A stretch of DNA of 64,000 nucleotides from Gigantopelta aegis (GCF_016097555.1 NC_054713.1:40968895-41032894), one strand, 5' to 3'. Positions 1-15,680 are shown, numbered from the stretch's first letter. Notes: generated by a model not told the origin, from the sequence alone. Made by a program: numbers and translations.

Positions 1-1833
1 CTTTGTGTCTCCTTTTTAAACATAGTGACCACTTGCATTGTACACAATCACGGATGAATGGTGAAGGACTTGAGGTGTTAAGGTGTCTGAGAGTGCGAAG
101 CGAGACTGGTGCCACAAAATCATACAAAACGCATTCTGGTAAGAAAGGTTGGCCTACATGTGCTACCAACTTTAATTCTATTGTCAAGCATATGTGCTGG
201 AAACTGTACATGAGTGGGGATCTAGATTATGGCAAGCAAATTTTTTATGGAGTTTGTGTCATGCTCCACCGGAAAATATGCTGTGTGTTCGATAAGACAG
301 GTTTAACCTTGAGACTACTGGATTAATTTTTAACAAAAACCACGTTGAGTGGGTACAAGTTTATAATTTTTACTGACATATATTCACTTAAATGTTTCAT
401 AAATACATGAAATAAAGTTCATATATGAATCGGTAACTATTATTTTCGTGCTTTTTTGTAATTTTTATGATTTTTAGATCAGTTAATGGTGATTAAAATT
501 AGGCAAAAAATCGAAAAAGTTGCATTTAGTTAGGATATTTGTGGCCAGCTGTCCAGTATTTATGTCCGTTATTCCTGATAACAGTGGTTTTCTGACCAGA
601 ATTATTTTTAAAACCCGAACTACAATTCATATTGCAATATTTGGTGATTTTCATTGGTAAAACAATCAAATTTATTATCAAATTAGCTGTCACAATCAGC
701 TATCGATCCCTGAAAATGACCGCAATGTGCCGCCATTGTTGTCAAGCGAAAATACTTGCCGAAAAAATCAAAACAAAAGCCACCATTTTGAAAAGAAATC
801 TTTTTACTTTTATTATATTTCCATTTCCGGTGAGTGTCTTATGCAAAACAGCGGGAAATATGAATTGGGGAATGCGCTGTATACAGTATACAGTATGTCG
901 ACTGACGTGACGTCGGGTGAGATATCTCGCCTGCAGTTTAGATTATTTTAGATTAAAAATTCAAGTCTCCCTTCTGTTAACAAGTTTGCCCTCTCAAAAG
1001 TTTGAAAGAGAAGTGATTTCACTCTACGATTTTAACGTCGGGTGTGTTTGTGTCTGTGTGTGTGTGTGTGTCTGTGTGTGTGTGTAATACTAAACAAATT
1101 TGACTGTCGTACCATTTTTCTGAAATGAGTGGACAGTTTTGGTATTTGACGAGCGTAAAAATGGTATGACAGGCAAGCAAGTTTAGTTTTTTATTTATTA
1201 TAAACCAACTGCAAACAAGCCGCAATGCAGAAGTAAGCAGATATCGAGACCTACTACACGTTATTTTTCTACGAATTGGGTCAGTAAATGATCTATGTCA
1301 CATGTAAACTTAAATGATGTTTCAATGAGCAACAAGACATCAGCAGTGTACAGTTTAGAATTTGTTGCAAAGCTTGCATTAATTGTCAATTAATGAGGGG
1401 TTGAAATTCACAATAATTACAGAATTGTTGATCGTACCAGCAAAGATTGAGTTGAGTAAATGGGATTGACTAGATGTGACACTGAAATTTTGTACATAGG
1501 GCCGTAAAAAAAGTAGCAGTTTGATGAAAAACACCAGCCACATCGGTTTGTCTTCAACCTAAATATAACAGCCTATCTTATCACAATTGCATATTTCGTA
1601 ATGGTACACTTTTACATTACACTATTTTGCATAAACACGGTTGGATACATTAATCTCTGAACAAAACACTTTCAACAACAATTTTACGCTTAATGTTTTC
1701 TAGCATTTGGAAAAAGGACGCGTCATGCACCCAGTTTATTTTATTGTAGGGAGATGCAAAGTGGCGTCATTCGAATGCCAATGTCATTCAAATAAAAAAA
1801 ATACCGTGCCAATGCGCGTGCCATTATTACACT
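1..1833. other. Intronic or intergenic DNA, no recognised gene
   Basis: This stretch lies upstream of the USP5-like exons and is probably the large intron before the UBA1 exon. The missing upstream exons (zinc finger, cysteine box) are not here. A 107-codon frame at 3-326 resembles nothing I know and has no clear splice sites. A GT/CT-rich microsatellite lies at about 1040-1085. The rest is AT-rich without visible coding character. Confidence 0.5.
1690..1795. repeat. Dispersed repeat (GACGTCATT-type)
   Basis: A diverged segment with the order CATGCACCCAGT, TTATTGTA, GCAAAGTGGCGTCATT recurs at about 13915-14010 and, more weakly, at 49345-49420. It is an old dispersed repeat; I cannot name its family. 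Confidence 0.4.
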
Positions 1834-2697
1834 ATTATAATGTGAAATTTTGTACTGTTTTACAGCGATACAGATAGACGAGTCCAATGTCAAACAGCTG
1901 GTAGACATGGGGTTTGTGTGGAATGGCTGTTGTCTAGCTGTGTTATATATATATATATATATATCTTATAATGTGAAATTTTGTACTGTTTTACAGCGAT
2001 ACAGATAGACGAGTCCACTGTCAAACAGCTGGTAGACATGGGGTTTGTGTGGAATGGCTGTTGTCTAGCTGTGTTATATATATATATATATTATAATGTG
2101 AAATTTTTTACTGTTTTACAGCGATACAGATAGACGAGTCCACTGTCAAACAGCTGGTAGACATGGGGTTTGCCCGGAATGGCTGTTGTCTAGCTGTGTT
2201 ATATATATATATATATATATTATAATGTGTACAGCGATACAGATAGACGAGTCCACTGTCAAACAGCTGGTAGACATGGGTTTTGTGTGGAATGGCTGTT
2301 GTCTAGCTGTGTTATATATATATATATTATAATGTGAAATTTTGTACTGTTTTACAGCGATACAGATAGACGAGTCCACTGTCAAACAGCTGGTAGACAT
2401 GGGGTTTGTGTGGAATGGCTGTTGTCTAGCTGTGTTATATATATATATATATATTATAATGTGAAATTTTGTACTGTTTTACAGCGATACAGATAGACGA
2501 GTCCACTGTCAAACAGCTGGTAGACATCGGGTTTGTGTGGAATGGCTGTTGTCTAGCTGTGTTATATATATATATATTATAATGTGAAATTTTGTACTGT
2601 TTTACAGCGATACAGATAGACGAGTCCACTGTCAAACAGCTGGTAGACATGGGGTTTGTGTGGAATGGCTGTTGTCTAGCTGTGTTATATATATATA
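1834..2697 (+). repeat. Tandem array of USP5 UBA1 splice acceptor plus exon start (7 copies)
   Basis: The unit is about 113-131 bases: TATAATGTGAAATTTTGTAC, the acceptor TGTTTTACAG, about 80 bases of UBA1 exon start, then a variable (TA)n tract. Exon-like starts lie at 1866, 1997, 2122, 2235, 2358, 2485 and 2608. An eighth copy starts at 4233 and the true exon at 4356. Most copies read GTGTGG where the true exon reads GCCCGG; the copies at 2122 and 4233 match the true exon. The copies diverge after TGTTGTC and run into (TA)n with in-frame stops, so they are not full exons. The array is split by a Tc1-like element. Confidence 0.9.
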
Positions 2698-4191
2698 CTC
2701 TTAAAAAAAAGAACCGCAAAAGGGTACAAATGGGTTATAACTCCGATTTTATGTTTCCTACCGGTTCATGCTTTGTGAATATAAGGTCATTGCATGTCCC
2801 AAACACATTCCCACGGTTACATTCGATAAAACGCAGCTACTGTACAATAAAGTTCCAAAATGTGAATATTTGCAAAAACGCAGCCACGTGCAAACCATGT
2901 CACCACTGCACGTGCGTTGTCTGCACGTGCAACATGAACACCGACAGTATAAAAGTGCAGGGTGTTCGCTTGCCTGGCCTCTGTATCTGGCCGACAGTTG
3001 ACAATCCAGGACATGCCACGTCTCAGTGAACCGCAGAGAAACAATGCCATCGGCCGACTAGACGCAGGCGAATCCAGAACGGCCGTTGCCAGGGCATTCC
3101 ATGTGTCCCCAAGCACCATCTCCAGACTGTGGGACCGTTGCCAGCAACATGGATCAACACGTGACCTCCCTAGATCCGGTCGACCACGGGTCACTACCCC
3201 CGGGCAGGACCGCTACATCCTGGTACGCCACCTTCGGGAACGATTGACTACTGCCACCTCCACAGCCGCAGCAATACCAGGTTTGCGCAGGATATCCGAC
3301 CAGACCGTACGGAACCGCCTACGTGAGGTAGGAATTCGTGCCAGACGTCCAGTTCGAGGTGTCATCTTAACACCACAACACCGTCGACTCCGACTGCAGT
3401 GGTGCCAGATTCATCGACAATGGCCTCAACTGCGATGGAGACAGGTGTGGTTCAGTGACGAGTCCCGATTTCTGCTCCGACGTCACGATGGAAGATGTCG
3501 CGTGTATAGGCGTCGTGGTGAACGTTATGCGGCAAACTGCATGCAGGAAGTGGACAGATTCGGCGGGGGTAGTGTCATGGTGTGGGCAGCCATCTCACAC
3601 ACTGGCAGAACTGACCTGGTCCACGTGCAGGGCAACCTGAATGCACAGGGCTACATTGACCAGATCCTCCGGCCACACATCGTTCCAGTTATGGCCAACG
3701 CCAACGCAGTGTTCCAACATGACAACGCCAGGCCTCACACAGCACGTCTCACAACGGCTTTCCTACAGAACAACAACATTAATGTCCTTCCTTGGCCATC
3801 GATATCACCGGATTTGAACCCAATTGAGCATCTATGGGACGAGTTGGACCGACGCCTCCGGCAGCGACAACCACAGCCCCAGACCCTGCCCGAGCTGGCA
3901 GCAGCCTTGCAGGCCGAGTGGGCCACCATCCCCCGGGACGTCATCCGTACTCTGGTTGCTTCAATGGGCAGGCGGTGCCAGGCAGTTGTCAACACACGCG
4001 GAGGCCACACCCGGTATTGACTCCAGATGACCTTGACCTTGGTGGTGTGTCCTATCACTTACTCACAATGGACTAGAGTGAATTGTGAACAATCCTGCAA
4101 CATTTGGTAATTATCGGACTCACCATTCAATAATTAAATCAATTCTCCAAATGTTACGACAATGTGGTTTTGCGTTTCTTCTTTTGAAGAG
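2698..4191 (+). mobile_element. Tc1-like (DD34E) DNA transposon
   Basis: The 1494-base element sits in the (TA)n of one repeat unit of the USP5 acceptor array and is flanked by TA on both sides (2696-2697 and 4192-4193). Its ends form imperfect inverted repeats: CTCTTAAAAAAAAGAACCGC on the left, and CTCTTCAAAAGAAGAAACGC when the right end is read on the minus strand. It carries one uninterrupted transposase gene. Open frame, paired ends and target duplication suggest a fairly recent insertion; activity cannot be judged. Confidence 0.93.
3013..4020 (+). CDS. Tc1-like transposase, DD34E, uninterrupted
   Basis: This 335-residue frame has the full layout of a Tc1 transposase, a cut-and-paste enzyme that binds the terminal inverted repeats and inserts at TA. 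The N-terminal ~110 residues hold the paired-like helix-turn-helix region: a first HTH around residues 8-45, the AT-hook-like SGRPR at 55-59, and a second HTH near 75-110. The catalytic triad is visible as FSDES (D149), QHDNARPH (D237) and NPIEHLWDE (E272), with 34 residues between the second D and the E. A glycine-rich box GGGSVMVWAAIS lies between. The start was placed at the ATG of MPRLSEPQ, which fits the family's usual ~340 residues; the frame is open further upstream but lacks an ATG there. It lies in an intron of the USP5-like gene on the same strand. Confidence 0.93.
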   Translation: MPRLSEPQRNNAIGRLDAGESRTAVARAFHVSPSTISRLWDRCQQHGSTRDLPRSGRPRVTTPGQDRYILVRHLRERLTTATSTAAAIPGLRRISDQTVRNRLREVGIRARRPVRGVILTPQHRRLRLQWCQIHRQWPQLRWRQVWFSDESRFLLRRHDGRCRVYRRRGERYAANCMQEVDRFGGGSVMVWAAISHTGRTDLVHVQGNLNAQGYIDQILRPHIVPVMANANAVFQHDNARPHTARLTTAFLQNNNINVLPWPSISPDLNPIEHLWDELDRRLRQRQPQPQTLPELAAALQAEWATIPRDVIRTLVASMGRRCQAVVNTRGGHTRY

Positions 4192-4355
4192 TATATATAT
4201 ATTATAATGTGAAATTTTGTACTGTTTTACAGCGATACAGATAGACGAGTCCACTGTCAAACAGCTGGTAGACATGGGGTTTGCCCGGAATGGCTGTTGT
4301 CTAGCTGTGTTATATATATATATATTATAATGTGAAATTTTGTACTGTTTTACAG
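4192..4355 (+). repeat. Continuation of the USP5 acceptor array (8th copy)
   Basis: After the transposon the array resumes with one more partial exon copy starting at 4233, preceded by the same acceptor tract. It runs directly into the acceptor of the functional exon at 4356. The spacing from copy to exon is 123 bases, the modal unit length. Confidence 0.9.
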
Positions 4356-8591
<4,236 letters not shown>

Positions 8592-8976
8592 TCTTCTTAA
8601 CAGTGCTCATTCGATCGCCATTGCTGTTAAAAGCGTTAAAAAGAGTTCCATGCATGTTATGAAACTACAAGACAAATGACTTTAAATGGGTGATGAATAT
8701 GTACAAGGGAGCAGAAATCTTAGGGTGACAGCATTACATGCCCATTGTAAATGCATTACAAAAGTCGACAATAGGTTAGGAATGAACTGTGAAGTACAAA
8801 TATTGGATAGGCAATGAAATACAAATACATGACATTTTTTTCCTGTTAATCTTTCTTAAGCAAGTTAATATGTGCATTTTGTAAAACAAAGGACAATGAT
8901 CTAAGGTTATGTAATGTACGTGGGAGGATCAGGTCAGGTCATAGGGCTTTATGTGCACATTCAGTGCAAGTTGTTG

Positions 8977-9038
8977 TCGTGCACATCTGTCATGGGCACA
9001 TCTGTCATGGGCACATCTGTCATGGGCACATCTGTCAA
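8977..9038. repeat. Short tandem repeat, 16-bp unit ×4
   Basis: Four copies of GGGCACATCTGTCAT lie in the presumed 3' untranslated region. Confidence 0.9.
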
Positions 9039-9169
9039 CTTACACCGGCTCTTACGTCCATGACAGGAAATGTCAATGGAAGGATAAACACCAGCCCTTG
9101 CAATTCACATCATCTTGCGACGCAAATATTTTTACAAATAATAACAAAGTAAATATCCATCAATGGAAA

Positions 9170-9342
9170 AATGCCATTTTTTGGCAGCACCAACTCCTAC
9201 AATTGCCATGGCAATCGGCAATGCCGTGGAGTTTGATAATTCTCAACAGCACTTTTTTTGACGTGGACTACATTCAGGATTTTTTCAATGGCATGGGGTT
9301 TTTTTTTTTGCCGTGGACATTTTCTTAATTGCAGGGCTTACA
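9170..9342 (+). repeat. Dispersed repeat E, plus-strand copy
   Basis: This is the inverted partner of 8203-8345. Together the two copies flank the USP5-like terminal exon and could pair in an unspliced transcript. Confidence 0.75.
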
Positions 9343-9364
9343 GCACTGCTGATTGCTGTCATGA

Positions 9365-9790
9365 AGTTGAAATACTGCACTACTGGGTTGATAGTGACAT
9401 GCCTGTTCAAGTGTTTTAAAACATAAGACAAACGTCTATGATCTGTAATTAATGTACACGGAATACACATACTGTGTTAATAGTTACTTGCATGTTGTAA
9501 AGCACAGGGCAGACATCTATAATTTGTTATTAATTTACAAAGGATAACGATACTGGGTTCACAGAGTTACTTGCATGTTGTAAAACACAGGACAAATGTT
9601 GATGATTTGTCACAAATGTGCAAGGGAGCAAAATTACTGGGTTCAGAGTTAAGTGCCCTTTGTAAATGAAAAACAACGGGACTAACGCCTTATAATGGGT
9701 GATGAATATAAACGGGGACGGAAACATTGAGTTGACACAGTTGCATGGCTATTTAAAAACATTCATGACAAACATGATTGAATATTATGT
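9365..9790. repeat. Degenerate ~85-bp tandem repeat
   Basis: A unit with TTACTTGCATGTTGTAAA, ACACAGGACAAATG and an AATGTACAAGGGA-like end repeats with heavy divergence. Related units occur at about 8650-8800. Confidence 0.6.
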
Positions 9791-10145
9791 TAATATGGAG
9801 AAGAAATACTGGGCGTTTGCAATCAAATTTGGGCTGAATTTACAAAACCTGTTTTTAACTTGCATGCATGTAACTACTTATATTTATAATGCTTAAACAC
9901 CTGTGCTTCACCAAAAAACAGACTTTCTGAATTCGGCCCATAATGTTTTGAGGTGCGTTTTTTGTTGTTAATTTGTCTTGACTGTTATTTGCTTGTTCTT
10001 GTCATGAAATGTGAAGTTCTTTATCGGACAGTGTAATGTAAATTCTTGATGTTCTGAATCTGGTCGACAGTAAAATCTTAATACATGATGCAGCCCTTGG
10101 AATCTGCATCAAGATTCACATGATGTCTTTCTGTTAATAAAAATA

Positions 10146-10384
10146 TACTGATGGAAAGAAATAAAGGATCACACAGATACAGGGTAGCAACAAGAAATAA
10201 TGACTGCATCAAAAATCAATTGATATTGTCAGAAGTTGACTGGGAACATATAGGCAGCACAGTCAACACTACAGACATTCAATTCCACATTACAACTTGG
10301 TATGAAATACAGACATTACTACGCTAGTAGTGAATTAAATATGGTCTACAATTTGATGTGTTCCCTTATTTCTTTCCATCAGTG
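10146..10384. mobile_element. Tc1/mariner-type MITE
   Basis: The ~239-base element is flanked by TA, with ends TACTGATGGAAAGAAATAA and, on the other strand, CACTGATGGAAAGAAATAA. It has no transposase and therefore would depend on a source element elsewhere. Confidence 0.85.
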
Positions 10385-11439
10385 TATCTTTGCTCATTGG
10401 ATACTTGCAGATTTTAAACAATGCCATATCATTCTGGCACAGACGTTGATCCATCAGGGTTATGACGTCCACGGATTCCTGAGGACATTCAAAACAGTTT
10501 TACGATAGACATTTGGAGACTTATATCTACTAAATACGATGCATAACTGACCAAAATGATGACTGATGCTATTCCATATTTTAAATTTATTGATGCTTCT
10601 TCATCTCTTTGACGGGTTTTGTCGTTCAGATTGTCATTAACTATAAAGATGAGATCTCAAGCTTATTTGCAATGCCATCATCATTTCATCTGTACAAAGT
10701 TGTGTCTGCTTTATAAAGCCAGGTGCAAATGTGGGGTCATCTAGTCAGTTAGCTCATGGTGTAAGACGTGAGTGTATTATGAGTCTAAATTCAAATTAAA
10801 TAGATTGAATTAACATTTTTGAAATAATGTCCTTATAAACGTTAAAACTTGGATTATGATGTTATGTAACGAGTTCAGTTTTTGCTAAAAACAACAACAG
10901 GTGAGTCATCATTTGAAATAATGTCCTTATAAACGTTAGAACTTGAATTATGACGTTATGTAAAGAGTTAAGTTTTTGCTAAAAAAAAAACTGAGTCCCC
11001 ACTCCCACAACTCTCCACACATGCTTGGAAAGTTTTTGACTCCAGGTTTTCTCCGGGGGGGAGAATGTAATATCTTAAACGTGCTTTGTCGTAGTTGCAT
11101 AATGGCAGCTTCCTGTCAAAATTATTTATTAACTTCTGCTTTAAAACGTAAACATTACACCTTCCTCAATATCCCCATAAACATTACTGTCAAATAGTTT
11201 AATTTAGTAGTAAAAAAAAGTTTACTGGAAAATCCTAAGTGGATGACTTGCAGAATTGCATGTGTTCAGTTGAGCCAAAGTTTGCCAGTTGCAACACACA
11301 TTCTCTGAAAAACCTGAGGTTAAACCGTAATTCATTCATTCATTCTGACAAACCTGTCTAGATGTCAACAGTCAACGTGCCAATGTTTGTGGATTTGTAT
11401 ATTTCATAAGATTTGTTATGAAGTAAAATGTCTGAATTC
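10385..11439. other. Intergenic DNA without recognised gene
   Basis: AT-rich sequence. The only clear structure is the ~96-base tandem duplication at 10814-11005. Confidence 0.5.
10814..11005. repeat. Two-copy ~96-bp tandem duplication
   Basis: GAAATAATGTCCTTATAAAC through GTTATGTAA to TTAAGTTTTTGCTAAA occurs twice, with few differences. Confidence 0.85.
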
Positions 11440-11610
11440 TATAGTCCGTGTCATCCTACAAATACGTTGGAGGGGGGTTGTAAATAATTTCAGTTTGGTT
11501 TGACGTAAGAAGAAAAGTAAGTGTTTTGGAAATGACAAACAAAAAAAAGAACACTATTTTTATGTGTAATTTAGAAAACAATCTGTTAAGAAATAAATCA
11601 TATGAGTTAT
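11440..11610. mobile_element. Partial copy of the TATAGTC MITE
   Basis: It matches the left part of the element at 5094-5299 (TATAGTCCGTGTCATCC, TTTCAGTTTGGTTTGACG) and then joins another repeat. The right end is missing. Confidence 0.7.
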
Positions 11611-11613
11611 ACA

Positions 11614-11887
11614 TGTAGTGGTACTGGCTCCCATTTTTGTAGGGAAGGGGGGCAAACATGCTTTTTCCCCGAATGTAATGAAAATGCTGGCTACCAAACA
11701 ACTACGTGTATATAGGGTTGTAAACGAATCACGACACATTTTTACATGGATTACAACTAATTTTAAGGGTAGAATGATGTGTTAAAAGGTCTCAGGTTAG
11801 CACATTTTGCCCGAATATCTCTATTATTTTTGCCTGATATTAAGGTATTTTTCCAGTACTGGTTTGGAAGGGGGGGGGGGGGGGGGG
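11614..11887 (+). repeat. Dispersed repeat F (GCCCGAATATCTCTAT), ends in poly-G
   Basis: The unit carries TATATAGGGTTGTAAACGAA, TACATGGATTACAACTAA, GCCCGAATATCTCTATTATT and CCAGTACTGGTTTG, then a G17 run. Related copies are at 14915-15190, 16225-16350 and 46790-47100. Confidence 0.75.
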
Positions 11888-12069
11888 ACTATAGTTGTAC
11901 GTTTTTCACCATTGTTTCATTTTTATAAATTGTTTAGTGTTTTTCACCTCACCAAATCCCCAAACACAAATAAAATTGGCAAAAGTCTTTTGATTAATAA
12001 ATGATTCGTTAGTTTTTGTTTGTACTACATTGTAGGCCTATACAGTGTTTAAAACATGTCGGTAATATT

Positions 12070-12800
12070 ATATAGTGTTTGAAAAAAACCCCAAATATTT
12101 TATTAGTCCCCTACCGGACCAACCGAAGGAAACTGTAGGTTTCATCTTTGTCCGTCGTTCCCACGGTACTACGTATTTTTTCGGATGTTTTTTTGTTTTT
12201 TCCATAATGGCGATTTGCATATTTTTGACAGAGTTATGGTACTTGAACTTAGGAGATATACGAAAACTTGTTTTTTGCACATGCCTTGGGGCCGAGACGT
12301 AGCCCAGTGGTAAAGTGCTCGCTTGATGCATGGTCGGTTTGGGATCGATCCCCGTCGACTGGTACATCAAAGGCCGTGGTACATGTATGTGTAATCCTGT
12401 CTATGGGATGGTGCATATAAAAGATCCCTTGCTGATAATCGAAAAGGTTAGCCCATGAAGCGGCGACAGCGGGTTTCCTCCCTCAATATCTGTGTGGTCC
12501 TTAACCTCATGTCCGATGCCATATAATCGTAAATAAAATGTGTTGAGTGTGTCGTTAAATAAACCAATTCGTTTCTTCCTTAAGAATGCCTGAAGATGTT
12601 GAGCTGAAATTTTACTGTAACCTATATCTTTATTATGTACTGTTACAGATTCAAGTTTGACTTCTTCTTTTTTCTTCTTTTTTTTTTTCTTTCTTTCTTT
12701 CTTTCATTTTTTTTCTTTCTTTTTTTTGTTTTTGACAGTAATGACCCTTGAACTTTGGAGATATGAAAATTCGTTGGGTGCGGTAGGGGGACATGTACTG
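12070..12800 (+). repeat. Dispersed repeat split by a SINE
   Basis: CCGGACCAACCGAAGGAAAC to TTGAACTTAGGAGATATACG precedes a type B SINE. After it comes GCCTGAAGATGTTGAGCTG, and a second motif copy GACCCTTGAACTTTGGAGAT lies near 12750. The gene-like phrases are non-coding. Confidence 0.55.
12288..12580 (+). mobile_element. SINE, type B (AGCCCAGTGG head, AAATAAA tail)
   Basis: Near-complete: head GACGTAGCCCAGTGGTAAAG with B-box-like GGGATCGATCCCCGTC, a body with GGATGGTGCATATAAAAGAT, then GCGACAGCGGGTTTCCTCC, ATATCTGTGTGGTCC, CGTAAATAAAATGTGTTG and GTCGTTAAATAAA. Confidence 0.92.
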
Positions 12801-13059
12801 CTTTAGCAGTACTATCAGAAATAAGAATTCTTGTTTAACAACGCACTCAGTACATTAGTATACACCTGAACATTATTTAATCACCACCTTAATTGTAGTG
12901 CAGCCAAAACGGGCGCGTAGAAGTAGTTGTCCGTACTGATGAGGTTTAATCTTAATATTGAGAGTTTTTACATATTCTGAATCTTCTGGATATGAGTGGC
13001 CGTTAGATACCATTTATCTCACAACGAGTTGTTCATATAGATATAGAATACTATACGAG

Positions 13060-13181
13060 TTTTCGCTAGATATCATTTTTACGAAACGAGTGAACTTCCC
13101 AAACGTATCTGACCGAACGAAAGTGAGGTCAGATACGTTTGGGAAGTTCACGAGTTTCGTAAAAATGATATCTAGCGAAAA
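13060..13181. repeat. Long near-perfect palindrome, 55-bp arms, 12-base loop
   Basis: The left arm 13060-13114 and right arm 13127-13181 are reverse complements except at CGAG/CTCG. The loop is GAACGAAAGTGA. It sits in an element sharing AGTGGCCGTTAGATACC and ACAACGAGTTGT with the palindromes of the 56-61 kb triplication. Confidence 0.93.
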
Positions 13182-13574
13182 CGAGTGTGGTATTTTATTT
13201 ATTACCCTCCTTTAAATCACGCAAATTATGAAAAATAAATCAATCAATCAATCAATCAATTTTGTAGCCTATTTCAAGACCGAATGTTGATTTGCATAAC
13301 TAGCCGGTGCACGACTACGTACCGCCGCATTGAGAAATAGTTCGTTGTACTTCCGCTACTTCTCAGTGACGTTTTCAGGGGAGGTGTAGACGTACTTCCC
13401 CATAAATTTCCATCGGGTTTCATTTTTTTAATTTAAAGAAAGCTGTAAGGTACATGCATCAATATATGTTTATTTTCATATTGGTTGAAAAATGGGTAAA
13501 ACTAATGCATAATTCCATATTTTAACAAAACGCCCCCAAGAAACAAATGTTCTCGTTACCCCACTGGTTATGCT

Positions 13575-14352
13575 AATAATGATGAATTCACAAATCGCAA
13601 CTGACAATAACAATTTGTTGACCAAAAATAAGAGAATAACAAGTGTTTTTTCAGTTAAAAACGTGTAGCTTGCAAAAGCAGCTGAGTTCACGGGAAAACT
13701 AGTTATAACTTTAAGGTCGACGACAGTCACTTTTCGCGCCCTTGTTTTGGCTTTCTTTGTACACAATAAATATAGCATATCTTACCGTAATTTCACTTGA
13801 AATCAATATTTCGTAAAAGGTACAATTTTTCAATCACAGAATTTTCTTCAAACACATTCAGGTGCTTCAGTAATGTTCGAAAAAAAAAAAAATCAATAGG
13901 AATTTTCCATTGGATTTTTTCCAGCATTCTTAAAACGGAAACGTCATGTACCCAGTCTGTGGTTATTGTAAGGAAGTGCAAAGTGACGTCATTGGAATTC
14001 TGACGTCATTCAAATTCAACATTAGCTATATTATTACAATGCATCGCCACATTAAAATAAAAACTGGTCTACTAACCTTGACCCCTGTTAAATTTCTACA
14101 ACAAGCAAACAACGCTGTTTACAGGTCGGTATATTTTACTTTTTCATAATTCTACAAAAAATATTAAGTTTAAGTTTAAAAAAATAAAAAACTACCTTTT
14201 GTCAAATATATCATATGATAAAATTAACGTTGGATATGTTTCATTTATTGTGTACGAAGCCAAAACAAGGGTCCAAAAAGTGACTGTCGTAGACCTTAAT
14301 AATGATGAATTCACAAATCACAACTGACAATAATAATTTGTAGACCAAAAAT
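13575..14352. mobile_element. Foldback element flanked by 55-bp direct repeats
   Basis: Inverted repeats of about 65 bases (GGTCGACGACAGTCACTTTT and CGCCCTTGTTTTGGC on the left at 13711-13782; the reverse complement at 14232-14299) bound a 590-base body. Outside them AATAATGATGAATTCACAAA through GACCAAAAAT occurs directly at 13575-13629 and 14298-14352. A single arm recurs at 42265-42340. No transposase is seen. Confidence 0.7.
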
Positions 14353-14914
14353 CCACATAATAAATAAAATGAATATGTTTAATTATTGTTCTATTCATTC
14401 TTTTATTTTTATTTTTTATTTAAAAATATTTCTCGCGCGGTCCAGTTTACATCAACTTTTAATGAATGACATTTGTAGTAAAAGTTGTGGATGTTACTGA
14501 CCTTGACATTAATTATGAATGAAAAAAATAGGCCCGTTATGCTAATAAGGTCGCTGTCCAACCAATTGAAATTGACTCTGTTCCCTGTTGACAAATCAAA
14601 ATACAGTTTGTAATACGCACCTGGTGGTGCGTACGAAATTTGTACGATAACGCTATATCTTCACCTGGGAGGGTAATAAAGCATCGGACTTGAGGTTATA
14701 CTGTTACATCGTGCAGATGAACGGCGTTGACATTATACCATGGGCTAACAGGAAGTCAGCCAGTTTCGTTCTCAGATTAATTTTCTTTTGGATCTGATGC
14801 TAACACAATGCTGCTAACGTCACAAGTATGTTCTTACAAAGGTTGCCAATACATTTAGACGCAGGAAGTTCGTTGTCTTCCCTCCCACACAAACTTGAAA
14901 GGTTATTGCATCGA
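14353..14914. other. AT-rich intergenic DNA
   Basis: No gene seen. An ACCTGGGAGGGTAATAAA motif near 14665 mirrors ATTACCCTCC near 13200, hinting that 12950-14700 may be one larger inverted-repeat element. Confidence 0.4.
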
Positions 14915-15190
14915 AGATGCGGTCTTAAGCATACGGGCTTCCACTTTAAGGGGAGGATGGGAGCAAGCTGAATTAAACTGAAATGCCCGAATCTGGATAA
15001 CAACATTTATTCATATTAGTATCACTGCCAAACAGCTATATAGGGTTTTAAAACGAATCGCTACTACATGGATTATAACTAATATTGTGGGTAGAATGAT
15101 GTAACGGTTTCGGACCAGCTCATTTCGCCTGAATATCTCTATCGTTTTTGCCAGAATTTGAGGATTTGCTCCAGCACTAAAGAATTTGGG
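14915..15190 (+). repeat. Dispersed repeat F
   Basis: It shares ACGGGCTTCCA, TATATAGGGTTTTAAAACGA, ACATGGATTATAACTAAT and GAGGATTTGCTCCAGCACTA with the other copies. Confidence 0.75.
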
Positions 15191-15192
15191 GA

Positions 15193-15680
15193 CCAATCTA
15201 ATTAAAATTAGCTCCACTATTACAAGGTGGATCTAACAGCATCCCGTTGGAGCTCATGTCCAGTTGACCTTTCATTCGACTAATCAAAACATTACTTGCA
15301 AAATCATGCCAGTAATTTGAAAACATTCGGGATTATGCCGAGGGTATACGAAATGATTCGAGTGAATTATGAAGTATGCCGGAAACTAATTTCAATATAA
15401 CATTTTATATAAAATTCATTTCAAGACGGGGGGGGGGGGGGGGGGGGAACCCGTGATGGTATAGCCATAAAATCTGTTTATACTAGTATACAATCCAGAG
15501 TTTATTACTGCACTTTTCCCCCTGTTTTTTCAATGTTGAAATAGACCAACAAGTTCGCCTATTGCATAAACTCTCGCCCCTCTCCCTTCTAACTTGGGGT
15601 GAATGGTACCAGTAAAAATGTTCGTGAGCGCTCGGCCTCTGGAACACGCTGAAGGATTTGTTGCTGGACATCATTTTCAG
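15193..15680 (-). mobile_element. Partial copy of the 9-bp-TSD MITE (see 28111)
   Basis: It begins with the terminal repeat CCAATCTAATTAAAATTAGC and reads as the reverse complement of 28111-28667, with matches at ATACTAGTATACAATCCAGA and TATTGCATAAACTCTCGCCC. It lacks the second terminal repeat and carries a G22 run near 15428. Confidence 0.8.

Larger units (their letters stand above)
8592..10143 (+). other. Presumed USP5 3' untranslated and flanking region
   Basis: No further coding is seen. A candidate AATAAA poly(A) signal lies at 10136-10141, just before a MITE; nearer signals may have been missed. The stretch holds a 16-base tandem repeat, a diverged ~85-base repeat and repeat E. Confidence 0.5.

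Noticed and set aside
3-326. 107-codon frame at the window start
   Set aside because: No recognisable motif, no clear splice sites; kept only as a note in the region entry.
2146-2719. Minus-strand frames of 84-94 residues, also 4120-4488
   Set aside because: Antisense of the USP5 acceptor array; they exist only because the unit is repeated.
3735-4058. Antisense and out-of-frame ORFs within the transposase
   Set aside because: Shadows of the GC-rich transposase frame.
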